From an uncultured Prevotella sp. (GTDB taxonomy: Bacteria; Bacteroidota; Bacteroidia; Bacteroidales; Bacteroidaceae): a DNA stretch of 23,370 nt. Under the pieces are notes generated by a model. That model had not been told where the DNA came from, ran no database searches, and saw only the letters and a list, made by a program, of their open reading frames with translations. A program made the translations under genes and the position numbers. The stretch's first letter is position 1. Each line of letters begins with the position of its first letter. The stretch is from positions 1 to 23,370 of the forward strand of contig ONMG01000027.1 in NCBI GenBank assembly GCA_900318855.1. Reading direction: 5' to 3'. Positions 7,748 to 15,494 of the stretch are shown one piece after another.

Positions 7748-8902
7748 ATGAGACAACAGATTTGTATCCTTGGCTCCACCGGTAGCATCGGCACTCAGGC
7801 GCTTGATGTCATCAGTCAGCATCCCGACCTCTATGAAGTTTACTGCCTGACGGCCAACAACCATTATGAGCAGTTAGCCGAGCAAGCCCGCCGCTTCCAC
7901 CCAGCCGCCGTGGTGATAGCCAACGAAGCCTACTATAAACCACTGTGCGATGCACTCAGCGATGCCCCCGACATCAAGGTGTATGCAGGTGCCGACGCAC
8001 TCTGCCAAATCGTGGAGGCCGACCCTGTCGACATGGTGCTGGCCGCTCTCGTGGGCTATGCCGGCTTGGCCCCCACCATCCACGCCATCAAAGCTCACAA
8101 GAAGATATGCCTGGCTAACAAGGAGACACTCGTGGTAGCCGGCGAGCTCATCTGCAATCTGGCACAGCAATACCACGCCCCCATCCTCCCCGTCGACTCC
8201 GAGCACAGTGCCATCTTCCAGTCGCTGGTGGGCGATGAGGACAACGAGATAGCCAAAATATTGCTCACCTGCTCGGGCGGCCCCTTCCGCCTGTTCACCC
8301 GCGAGCAACTGGCCACGGTGACAGCCGGCGACGCCCTGAAGCACCCCACTTGGAGGATGGGTGCCAAGATTACTATCGACTCGGCCACACTCATGAACAA
8401 GGGCTTCGAGGTGATGGAGGCCAAATGGCTCTTCGGTGTGCCAGCAGAGAAGATTGAGGTGCTCATCCACCCTCAGAGCATTGTGCACAGCGCCGTAGAG
8501 TTTGTCGATGGCGCCGTGAAGGCGCAGCTGGGAGTGCCCGACATGCGGTTGCCCATCCAGTATGCCTTCAGCTATCCTAAACGGTTGCCGCTCCAAGGAG
8601 AGCGTCTCAACCTCTTCGACACAAAGCTTGAGTTCTTCCGCCCCGACCAGGAGAAATTCCCCTGCCTCACCCTCGCCTATGAGGCCATACGCAGGGGCGG
8701 CAACATGCCCTGCATCCTCAATGCCGCCAACGAGGTGGTGAACCTGGCCTTCAGGCAGGGCCGCTGCTCGTTCTACCAGATGTCCGACATCATTGGTCGA
8801 ACCATGCAGCAGACGGCCTTCGACAGTCATCCCGACTACGACGTATATATGCAAACCGACACTGAGGCCAGAGCAGTGGCTGAGGGCCTGCTGCAACAAT
8901 AA
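7748..8902 (+). CDS. dxr: 1-deoxy-D-xylulose 5-phosphate reductoisomerase
   Basis: Dxr converts DXP to MEP with NADPH in the non-mevalonate isoprenoid pathway. The 384-residue product has the NADPH loop GSTGSIG at 9-15, LANKETLV at about 122-129, and the metal ligands Asp150 and Glu152 (VDSEHSA). MNKGFEVMEA at 216-225 supplies the third ligand, Glu221. No key residue is missing. The ispF gene of the same pathway is in this window on the opposite strand. Confidence 0.97.
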   Translation: MRQQICILGSTGSIGTQALDVISQHPDLYEVYCLTANNHYEQLAEQARRFHPAAVVIANEAYYKPLCDALSDAPDIKVYAGADALCQIVEADPVDMVLAALVGYAGLAPTIHAIKAHKKICLANKETLVVAGELICNLAQQYHAPILPVDSEHSAIFQSLVGDEDNEIAKILLTCSGGPFRLFTREQLATVTAGDALKHPTWRMGAKITIDSATLMNKGFEVMEAKWLFGVPAEKIEVLIHPQSIVHSAVEFVDGAVKAQLGVPDMRLPIQYAFSYPKRLPLQGERLNLFDTKLEFFRPDQEKFPCLTLAYEAIRRGGNMPCILNAANEVVNLAFRQGRCSFYQMSDIIGRTMQQTAFDSHPDYDVYMQTDTEARAVAEGLLQQ

Positions 8903-8951
8903 GAGAGATTTCATTCGCGTTCTAAAACAGTATTAAACCGACAGTATCATA

Positions 8952-10340
8952 ATGGAAATATTCTTAATCCGACTTCTTCAGTTCATCCTTGCCATCTCGC
9001 TGCTTGTGCTCCTCCACGAGGGAGGTCACATGGTAGCCTCCAAACTCTTCGGTGTGAAAGTCGAAAAGTTCTTCATCTTCTTCGACCTCGGCATCGGCAA
9101 GTGGAGCGGCAAGCTCTTCAGCTTCAAGCCCAAAGGTAGCGACACCGAGTACGGCATGGGCTGGCTCCCCTTAGGTGGCTACTGCAAGATAGCAGGGATG
9201 ATTGACGAAAGTTTCGACACCGAGCAGATGAAGAAGCCCGCACAGCCGTGGGAATTCCGCTCGAAACCCAAATGGCAACAACTCATCATCATGGTGGCGG
9301 GCGTCACGGTGAACTTCGTCCTGGCGCTCTTCATCTATGCCATGGTGCTCTTCGCCTGGGGCGAGGACTTCGTGGAGCCGGCCAACTATACCTATGGCAT
9401 GCGCTTCAACAGTGAGGCTAAGGCACTGGGATTCCGCGACCACGACCGCCTCATTGCTACCGACCGGGGCCCTATCAAGAGCTTTGGCGGCGACATGTAC
9501 CGTGACCTCAGCGAGGCCCGCACCGTGGAAGTGCTGCGCGGTGGCAGAAAGATAACCATTCACCTGCCTGGCGACCTCAACTTGCTCAGCATGGTGAAGA
9601 ATACGCCACGCTTCGTGGAGCCCTTCATGCCGATGGTCATCGACAGTGTGATGAAAGGCTCACCTGCCGAGAAGGCCGGCATCCGCAAGGGCACCCGCAT
9701 TCTGGCACTCAACGGCAAGCCCATAGACTCCTACAATGCCTACAACGATGAGGTGGGGCGACTGTCCGACCGCATGTCGGAAGCTGTCACTCCTGCCGAC
9801 AGCATGAAAATTAGGAAGGCCACGCTCGTCATCGCACAACCCAACGGCACCACCGACACGGTGAGCACCGTGCTCACAGCTGAGCTGCAGATGGGAATGT
9901 ACAATCACAATGTGCTGCGCGACTACCGCAACACGCACGTGAGCTACGGCTTCCTCGAAAGCTTCCCCGCCGGAGTAAAATATGGCTGGAAGGTGCTCCG
10001 CGGCTATGTCGACGACATGAAGTATCTCTTCACACGCGACGGCGCCAAGTCGCTCGGCGGCTTTGGAGCCATCGGCAGCCTGTTCCCACCCACCTGGGAC
10101 TGGCATGTGTTCTGGCTGATGACAGCTTTCCTAAGCATCATCCTGGCATTCATGAACATACTGCCCATACCGGCACTCGACGGCGGTCACGTGTTCTTCC
10201 TGCTCTGCGAGATCATCATCGGGCGCGACCTGAGCGAGAACTTCAAGCTCAAGGCCGAGTACGTGGGCATGGGACTGCTCATACTCCTCATGGTGGTGGC
10301 CAATCTCAACGACGTACTGCGCTGGATAGGCGTGATGTAG
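8952..10340 (+). CDS. rseP: RseP-type site-2 zinc metalloprotease (M50)
   Basis: This is an intramembrane protease family that cleaves membrane-bound regulators or leftover signal peptides. The 462-residue product begins with a hydrophobic helix carrying the HExxH zinc motif HEGGH at residues 22-26. The second motif, ILPIPALDGGH, places Asp410 in a C-terminal membrane helix. Between them are two periplasmic PDZ-like regions, a degenerate one near 150-205 and a clearer one near 220-265 (GSPAEKAGIRKG). It starts 49 bases after dxr. The dxr-rseP pairing is widespread. The substrate here is unknown. Confidence 0.94.
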   Translation: MEIFLIRLLQFILAISLLVLLHEGGHMVASKLFGVKVEKFFIFFDLGIGKWSGKLFSFKPKGSDTEYGMGWLPLGGYCKIAGMIDESFDTEQMKKPAQPWEFRSKPKWQQLIIMVAGVTVNFVLALFIYAMVLFAWGEDFVEPANYTYGMRFNSEAKALGFRDHDRLIATDRGPIKSFGGDMYRDLSEARTVEVLRGGRKITIHLPGDLNLLSMVKNTPRFVEPFMPMVIDSVMKGSPAEKAGIRKGTRILALNGKPIDSYNAYNDEVGRLSDRMSEAVTPADSMKIRKATLVIAQPNGTTDTVSTVLTAELQMGMYNHNVLRDYRNTHVSYGFLESFPAGVKYGWKVLRGYVDDMKYLFTRDGAKSLGGFGAIGSLFPPTWDWHVFWLMTAFLSIILAFMNILPIPALDGGHVFFLLCEIIIGRDLSENFKLKAEYVGMGLLILLMVVANLNDVLRWIGVM

Positions 10341-10359
10341 ACTCCGAGATGACGGTTCC

Positions 10360-10404
10360 GGCATGCACCGGCAGGCTCTTTATCCGGACCTGACGGTGCA
10401 TGCC
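10360..10404 (+). terminator. Strong hairpin after rseP, possible terminator or 3' stabiliser
   Basis: Arms GGCATGCACCG (10360-10370) and CGGTGCATGCC (10394-10404) are perfectly complementary over 11 bp. After one mismatch the stem continues with CAGG/CCTG, leaving a 13-base loop. It begins 20 bases after the rseP stop and ends 80 bases before the MFS start. No T-run follows, so it is not a classic intrinsic terminator; it may end or protect the rseP message, or attenuate the transporter genes. Confidence 0.5.
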
Positions 10405-10484
10405 CCACCAGAACACAACTGACATGTAAAAACCAACCTGATAACAACCTTCCCCAGCAACGGGAGGCCAACAAGCAAACAACT

Positions 10485-11936
10485 ATGACACAGAAAGACG
10501 TTAACCAGAAAATGACCAACTTCAGATGGGTGCTCTGCGGACTCCTCTTCTTGGCCACCACCATCAATTACATGGACCGGCAGGTGCTCTCGCTCACCTG
10601 GAAGGACTTCATCGCACCAGAATTCCACTGGACCGACACCAACTACGGCATCATAGCCGCTGCCTTTTCCATCTGCTATGCCATTGCCAACATCTTCAGC
10701 GGCCACATCATCGACTGGCTCGGCACGAAGAAAGGCTATCTGTGGGCCATCGGCATCTGGTCGGCCGGCGCCTGCCTTCATGCGGCCTGTGGCTGGGCCA
10801 CCGAGCATGTGGTGGGCATGAGCAGTGCCGCCACCCTCATTGGCGCCACAGGTGGAGTGGTGTCGACCATCACCACAGTGAGTGTATTCTTCTTCATTGC
10901 TGCCCGCATCGTGCTGGCTGTCGGTGAATCGGGCAACTTCCCCTCGGCCGTGAAAGTGACGGCAGAATATTTCCCCAAGCGCGACCGCGCCTTCGCTACA
11001 AGCATCTTCAACGCCGGCTCCACCGTGGGTGCTCTTGTGGCACCGCTTTGCATCCCTTCCATTGCCAGCTACTTCCGCTCCATCGGCGTGGGCAATGGCT
11101 GGGAGATGGCCTTTGTGCTCATCGGTGTATTGGGTTTCGTCTGGATGGGCTTTTGGGTGTTCGCTTATAAAGACCTCGACCACAATCCTCACGTAAATGC
11201 TGCCGAGCGCAGCTACATCCTGCAGGACAACGACAGCAACGCTGGCGAGGCCACCACCGACGAAGGGCGCGCCATCGGCGTCGGCGAGTGCGCACGACTG
11301 AGGCAGACATGGGCTATCATCCTGGCCAAGTTCTTCTCCGACGGGGTGTGGTGGTTCATCCTCTTCTGGACCCCAGCCTACATCAGCGATGTGATGGGCT
11401 ACCGCTCCGACACCTTCATGGCACAGATGCTCATCTTTACGCTCTATGCACTCACACTGTTATCGCTCTACGGTGGTAAGCTGCCCTCCATCATCATGGA
11501 CCGCACAGGGCGCGGAGCCTACGACAGCCGTGTGAGGGCCATGCTCATCTTCGCCGTGGTGCCACTGCTCGGACTGCTCGCACAGCCACTGGGGCGCTAC
11601 AGCTGCTGGTTCACCATCATCCTGCTGGGCCTCATCCTGGCCGCCCATCAGTCGTGGTCGGCCAACCTCTACTCGGTGGGCAGCGATCTCTTCCCCAAGC
11701 GTACCGTAGGCACCATCACGAGCCTTAACGGCATGGCCGGCGGCGTGGGCTCCTTCCTGATTAACATCGGCAGCGGATATCTGCTCGACTACGTGGCCGC
11801 TCACCATGTCTGCATTATGGGCTTCGAAGGCAAGGAAGCAGGCTACATGCTCATCTTCTGCTATTGCTCGGTGGCCTACCTCATCGGCTGGTCGATAATG
11901 AAAGCCCTCGTACCCAAGTATAATCCCGTAAAGTAA
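10485..11936 (+). CDS. MFS transporter, hexuronate (ExuT)-like, ACS family
   Basis: The product is 483 residues with about twelve hydrophobic spans. The first helix pair carries NYMDRQVLSLTWKDF, close to the start of hexuronate and other anion:cation symporters. GESGNFPSAVKVTAEYFPKRDR with a following GSTVGALVAP segment is the ACS-family helix-4/5 signature. The likely substrate is a sugar acid such as galacturonate or glucuronate, but no uronate catabolic gene is visible here, so this is inferred from family only. The gene follows rseP by 144 bases that include a strong hairpin and no clear promoter. Its stop is one base before the next transporter. Confidence 0.85.
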   Translation: MTQKDVNQKMTNFRWVLCGLLFLATTINYMDRQVLSLTWKDFIAPEFHWTDTNYGIIAAAFSICYAIANIFSGHIIDWLGTKKGYLWAIGIWSAGACLHAACGWATEHVVGMSSAATLIGATGGVVSTITTVSVFFFIAARIVLAVGESGNFPSAVKVTAEYFPKRDRAFATSIFNAGSTVGALVAPLCIPSIASYFRSIGVGNGWEMAFVLIGVLGFVWMGFWVFAYKDLDHNPHVNAAERSYILQDNDSNAGEATTDEGRAIGVGECARLRQTWAIILAKFFSDGVWWFILFWTPAYISDVMGYRSDTFMAQMLIFTLYALTLLSLYGGKLPSIIMDRTGRGAYDSRVRAMLIFAVVPLLGLLAQPLGRYSCWFTIILLGLILAAHQSWSANLYSVGSDLFPKRTVGTITSLNGMAGGVGSFLINIGSGYLLDYVAAHHVCIMGFEGKEAGYMLIFCYCSVAYLIGWSIMKALVPKYNPVK

Positions 11937-11937
11937 A

Positions 11938-12906
11938 TTGAATCAGATTCTCAAATTCATCCGCGACTGGACCCTCCCCGTAGCCATGGCTGTGGGAGCT
12001 GTGGTCTATCTGGTATTCGCCTACACTCCGGCTTTGGACCCCATTGCCTGTTGGTTTGCCCCCATCGGCAATGCCATACTGCCGCTGTTCATGTTTCTCA
12101 TCCTCTTTGTCACCTTTTGCAAGGTAGACTTCCGCAAGCTCATCCCCGTGAAATGGCACCTGTGGGTGGGCGTGCAGCAGGTGGTGTTTGTCTTCGCCAT
12201 CGTGTTGCTCATCCTGGTGTTCCATCTCCACGGCGAAGCCCTCATCCTCATGGAAGCCATACTGGCCTGCATTATTGGCCCCTGCGCCGCGGCAGCTCCC
12301 GTGGTGACAGCCAAGTTGGGTGGCAATCTGGAGCAGATGACCACATACACTTTCCTCTCCAACTTCATCACAGCCCTGCTCATCCCCACCTGCTTCCCAC
12401 TCATTGAGAAAGCAGCCGACATCACATTCATAGCGGCCTTCATGAAGATTCTCTACGAGGTATGCGTGGTTCTCGTAGTGCCCATGCTGTTGGCTTTCAT
12501 CGTGAAGCACTGTATGCACCGCTTCCACCAGTGGGTGACAGGAGTGAAAGACCTGAGCTACTATCTTTGGGGCTGCTCGCTCACCATCGTCACGGGCACC
12601 ACGGTGAAGAATATTGTGCATGCCGACACCACAGCGCTCTTCATTCTCATCATTGCCCTGCTCGGACTGCTGCTATGTATCGTGCAGTTTGCTACAGGGC
12701 GCTTCATCGGCCACTACTTCGATGCCACTGTGGAAGCCGGACAAGCCTTGGGACAGAAGAATACGGCCTTTGCCATCTGGATAGCCACAGCCTACCTCAA
12801 CCCACTGTCGACGGTAGGACCCGGCTGCTACATCCTCTGGCAGAACATCATCAACTCAGCGGAGATATGGATATACCGGAAGAAAGGACTCGAGAAAGCT
12901 TCCTGA
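11938..12906 (+). CDS. BASS-like (bile acid:Na+ symporter superfamily) membrane transporter
   Basis: The product is 322 residues, nearly all hydrophobic, with about nine or ten spans. It has GPCAAAAPVVTAKLGG (residues about 118-133) and GQKNTAFAIWIATAYLNP near 278-295, which resemble the two substrate- and sodium-binding motifs of BASS proteins. The start codon is TTG, one base after the MFS stop. The only nearby ATG is at residue 17, inside the first hydrophobic helix, so TTG with translational coupling is more likely. The substrate is unknown, and the relation to bile acid transport is by fold only. The M15 peptidase gene follows after 60 bases. Confidence 0.75.
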   Translation: MNQILKFIRDWTLPVAMAVGAVVYLVFAYTPALDPIACWFAPIGNAILPLFMFLILFVTFCKVDFRKLIPVKWHLWVGVQQVVFVFAIVLLILVFHLHGEALILMEAILACIIGPCAAAAPVVTAKLGGNLEQMTTYTFLSNFITALLIPTCFPLIEKAADITFIAAFMKILYEVCVVLVVPMLLAFIVKHCMHRFHQWVTGVKDLSYYLWGCSLTIVTGTTVKNIVHADTTALFILIIALLGLLLCIVQFATGRFIGHYFDATVEAGQALGQKNTAFAIWIATAYLNPLSTVGPGCYILWQNIINSAEIWIYRKKGLEKAS

Positions 12907-12966
12907 AACGGCTGAGACGAAGCACTGTCACTCATTGCAGCACAATGTAAGACAAACAAGAAACAC

Positions 12967-13680
12967 ATGAAGAAAGCTATATTCATCCTACTCGGCATTG
13001 CGCTCCTGTGCGGCCCACTCAGCGCACAGTCCAAGGACTCCGCGCACACGTGGAAAGCCGGAGTAGTGATGACACCGCACGAAATTGCACGCATAGGACT
13101 CTCCCATTGCTTCGGCAGCGAGCCCATTCCCGACCAAGTGTTCCGCCGCATGAAGGGCAATACCTTCCAGCCCAACACCATCATCACAAGGGCCATGCTG
13201 CGCTACATCAGGCTGCTCCACTACGACATCGACGGAAAGGTGCGCACCGGTGAGATGGTGTGCAACAAGGCCATCGCCGCCGATCTTGTAGACATCTTCA
13301 GGAAACTCTACGATGCCCGCTACCCTATCCACCGCGTAGTGCTGCTCGACAACTACGACGCCAATGACGAGCGCGCCATGAACGACAACAACTCGAGTTG
13401 CTTCTGCTATCGCAAGGTAGCAGGCTCCAGGAAACTCTCGGCCCATGCCCGTGGAATGGCCGTCGACATCAACACCTTCTATAACCCGTATGTAAAGAAA
13501 GGCCGCGACAACCGACTCATCGTCCGACCTGCCGGAGCCCGCCGCTATGCTAATCGCAGCGCATCATTCATCTACAAGATCGACCGTAACGACCTCTGCT
13601 ACCGTCTCTTCCTGCAGCATGGCTTTCAATGGGGCGGAGCTTGGCGGAGCTGCAAGGATTACCAGCACTTCGAGAAATAA
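12967..13680 (+). CDS. Secreted M15 family peptidase (D-Ala-D-Ala carboxypeptidase-like)
   Basis: The product is 237 residues with a signal peptide (MKKAIFILLGIALLCGPLSAQ), so it acts in the periplasm or outside. The zinc-binding motifs of peptidase family M15 are present: SAHARGMAVD gives His160 and Asp167, and the C-terminal QHFEK gives His234. The family trims D-Ala or cross-bridge peptides in peptidoglycan; the exact bond cut here cannot be read from the sequence. It ends 80 bases from ispF, which converges on it from the other strand. Confidence 0.87.
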   Translation: MKKAIFILLGIALLCGPLSAQSKDSAHTWKAGVVMTPHEIARIGLSHCFGSEPIPDQVFRRMKGNTFQPNTIITRAMLRYIRLLHYDIDGKVRTGEMVCNKAIAADLVDIFRKLYDARYPIHRVVLLDNYDANDERAMNDNNSSCFCYRKVAGSRKLSAHARGMAVDINTFYNPYVKKGRDNRLIVRPAGARRYANRSASFIYKIDRNDLCYRLFLQHGFQWGGAWRSCKDYQHFEK

Positions 13681-13709
13681 GCATAAGGGGAAACAAAACA
13701 CAAACAAGC

Positions 13710-13734
13710 GTGCAGACAGCCTTTCTGTCAGCAC
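13710..13734. terminator. Hairpin in convergent intergenic region
   Basis: GTGC-A-GACAG pairs with CTGTC-A-GCAC, giving 9 bp with one A-A mismatch around a 5-base CCTTT loop. It lies 29 bases past the M15 stop and also in the downstream path of ispF. No T-run follows on either strand. Confidence 0.4.
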
Positions 13735-13743
13735 TCACATATC

Positions 13744-13768
13744 CCAAGTGAGAGCTACTCTCACTTGG
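13744..13768. terminator. Perfect 11-bp hairpin overlapping the ispF stop, probable bidirectional terminator
   Basis: CCAAGTGAGAG and CTCTCACTTGG form a perfect stem with a 3-base loop. The arm at 13758-13768 includes the last codons and stop of ispF. Its place between converging genes suggests it ends transcription from both sides, although neither side has a T-run. Confidence 0.5.
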
Positions 13769-14237
13769 CAATCAGGCACACGGCATAAGCCGACATACCC
13801 TCCTCACGCCCGGTGAAGCCCAGGCGCTCGGTTGTGGTGGCCTTGATGGAGATACAGTCGTCCGTACAGCCGATGACCTGTGCCATACAGGCCTTCATCG
13901 CTCCGACATGGGGATTAATCTTGGGCTGCTCGGCACACACCGTGGCATCGATGTTCACCACATGCCAACCCTCAGCGGCAATGAGTTCCACTGTACGGCG
14001 GAGAATCACCTTCGAATCCATATCAAGCGTATCGACCGACGTATCGGGGAAGTGATAGCCGATGTCCCGCATGTTGGCTGCTCCCAGCAGAGCGTCACAA
14101 ATAGCGTGGATGAGCACATCGGCGTCGCTGTGCCCAAGGAGTCCCATGGTGTGATTGATGCGGATACCGCCCAACCAAAGTTCACGTCCTTCCACAAGAC
14201 GGTGAACATCGTAGCCCATACCAACTCTGATATTCAT
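13761..14237 (-). CDS. ispF: 2-C-methyl-D-erythritol 2,4-cyclodiphosphate synthase
   Basis: IspF makes the cyclic diphosphate intermediate of the MEP isoprenoid pathway, downstream of Dxr. The 158-residue product has the zinc ligands Asp10 and His12 (GYDVHRL) and His44 after GHSDADVLIH. KATTTERLGFTGREEG near the C-terminus completes the family pattern. It is the last gene of the minus-strand FAH-porU-porV-ispF run, 17 bases after porV. Its stop codon lies within a perfect hairpin. Confidence 0.96.
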   Translation of the reverse strand: MNIRVGMGYDVHRLVEGRELWLGGIRINHTMGLLGHSDADVLIHAICDALLGAANMRDIGYHFPDTSVDTLDMDSKVILRRTVELIAAEGWHVVNIDATVCAEQPKINPHVGAMKACMAQVIGCTDDCISIKATTTERLGFTGREEGMSAYAVCLIAK

Positions 14238-14254
14238 AGCTATAACTCTTTAAA

Positions 14255-15433
14255 TCAGCGACGGCGAAAGAGATCCTTGATGCCGTCCATATCAAAGCTC
14301 AACGAGAAGCGCAGCGTCTGGTCAAGGGGATTGCTCTTGGCTGTGGCAATGACGTAGCCGGCATCGAGCGAAAATACGCTCATCTTGAAGCCAGCACCCA
14401 CAGTGAAATATTTACGGTTGCCCTTATTCTCGCTCTCGTGATGATAGCCTGCGCGCACGCTGAACTGGTCGTGATAGACGTATTCAGCACCCACGCTCCA
14501 GTTGACTTCCTGCATCTCCTCCTTGAAGCCGTTGGGGGCATCGCCGAAACTCTTGAAGATGCCGGCGATACTCGACACGTCGTAATAGTTCTTCTGCACT
14601 CGCTGCTGATAGTCCTCGGTGCTCTCGCCTTCCTTTTGTTTCGGGTAGGTGGGTACCAGGAGTTTATTGGCATCAGCAGAGATGGAAAAGCGATTGTATT
14701 CGTCCACCGGCACCATGAGCGAGGCACCTAAGCGCAGGTTGGTGGGAATGAACTCACTGTTGTCGTCGCCGCCGAAACTGATTTTAGAACCCACGTTGGA
14801 GATGTTCAGACCTATACCCAACTGGCACTCGCGCTCACCGAGCGTGATGTAGTTCTGATAGTAGGCAGCCAGGTCGGCAGCAAAGGCCGAGCCAGGAGAG
14901 GTGTCCTCAGTGAAGTCGTAGGTAAGGTCGGAGTAGATCCAGCGGATAGCGGCGGCAATCGAGAACTTCTCACTGAGCATCAGCGAGTAACCCACGTCGA
15001 GCGACATCTCATAGGGATTGATGGTCATGTCGCCACTGCCTGCCATATCACTGCTCGTCTGCACCTCACCCAGCGAGAAATAGCGCAGGGAGCCCGACAC
15101 GGCACTGTGGTCGCCAATGCGGTAGTAGCCGCAGAGATAGGCCAAGTCCATGTCGTTGACCAATTTGCGGAGCCACGGCGTATAGTTGATGGCCACGCCG
15201 GCGCGGCTGATATTGAACGGATACTTGGCGGGGTTCCAATACTGTGAGAACACATCAGGGTCGGTGGCGGCACCCACATCGCCCATACCGGCTGCGCGGG
15301 CATCGGGAGCTATGGTCTGCGAGGTGACCGAGGTGTTGACCGGGTTAAACATATCCCGCTTGTCCTGTGCCGGCAGCAGCAAGGGCAGTGCCAGCAGCAG
15401 AGCGAGGAAGAATATCCTGGAAGTTCTGCTCAT
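14255..15433 (-). CDS. porV: Type IX secretion outer-membrane protein PorV
   Basis: PorV (LptO) is a FadL-like outer-membrane beta-barrel of the type IX secretion system. In P. gingivalis it shuttles cargo from the translocon to the PorU attachment complex. The 392-residue product has a signal peptide ending near LLPAQ. It then has the family-typical IAPDARAAGMGDVGAATDPDVFSQYWNPAKYPF, followed by alternating strands to the end. Length matches the roughly 390 residues of P. gingivalis PorV. It follows porU by 61 bases on the same strand, an arrangement conserved in that species. PorQ is a related alternative, but the PorU linkage favours PorV. Confidence 0.92.
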   Translation of the reverse strand: MSRTSRIFFLALLLALPLLLPAQDKRDMFNPVNTSVTSQTIAPDARAAGMGDVGAATDPDVFSQYWNPAKYPFNISRAGVAINYTPWLRKLVNDMDLAYLCGYYRIGDHSAVSGSLRYFSLGEVQTSSDMAGSGDMTINPYEMSLDVGYSLMLSEKFSIAAAIRWIYSDLTYDFTEDTSPGSAFAADLAAYYQNYITLGERECQLGIGLNISNVGSKISFGGDDNSEFIPTNLRLGASLMVPVDEYNRFSISADANKLLVPTYPKQKEGESTEDYQQRVQKNYYDVSSIAGIFKSFGDAPNGFKEEMQEVNWSVGAEYVYHDQFSVRAGYHHESENKGNRKYFTVGAGFKMSVFSLDAGYVIATAKSNPLDQTLRFSLSFDMDGIKDLFRRR

Positions 15434-15494
15434 TCTTCTTGTTGATTAACTGTTATCGGAAATATAACATTATAGTGAATAACGTCACCGGGGC

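Noticed and set aside
7874..8914. A 346-codon open frame on the minus strand opposite dxr
   Set aside because: It is antisense to a certain dxr gene, has no family-like motif, and long shadow frames are expected in GC-rich coding DNA.
15451..15469. TGTTAT/ATAACA inverted repeat between porU and porV
   Set aside because: Only 6 AT-rich base pairs in an AT-rich gap, with no T-run or promoter match; too weak to call.
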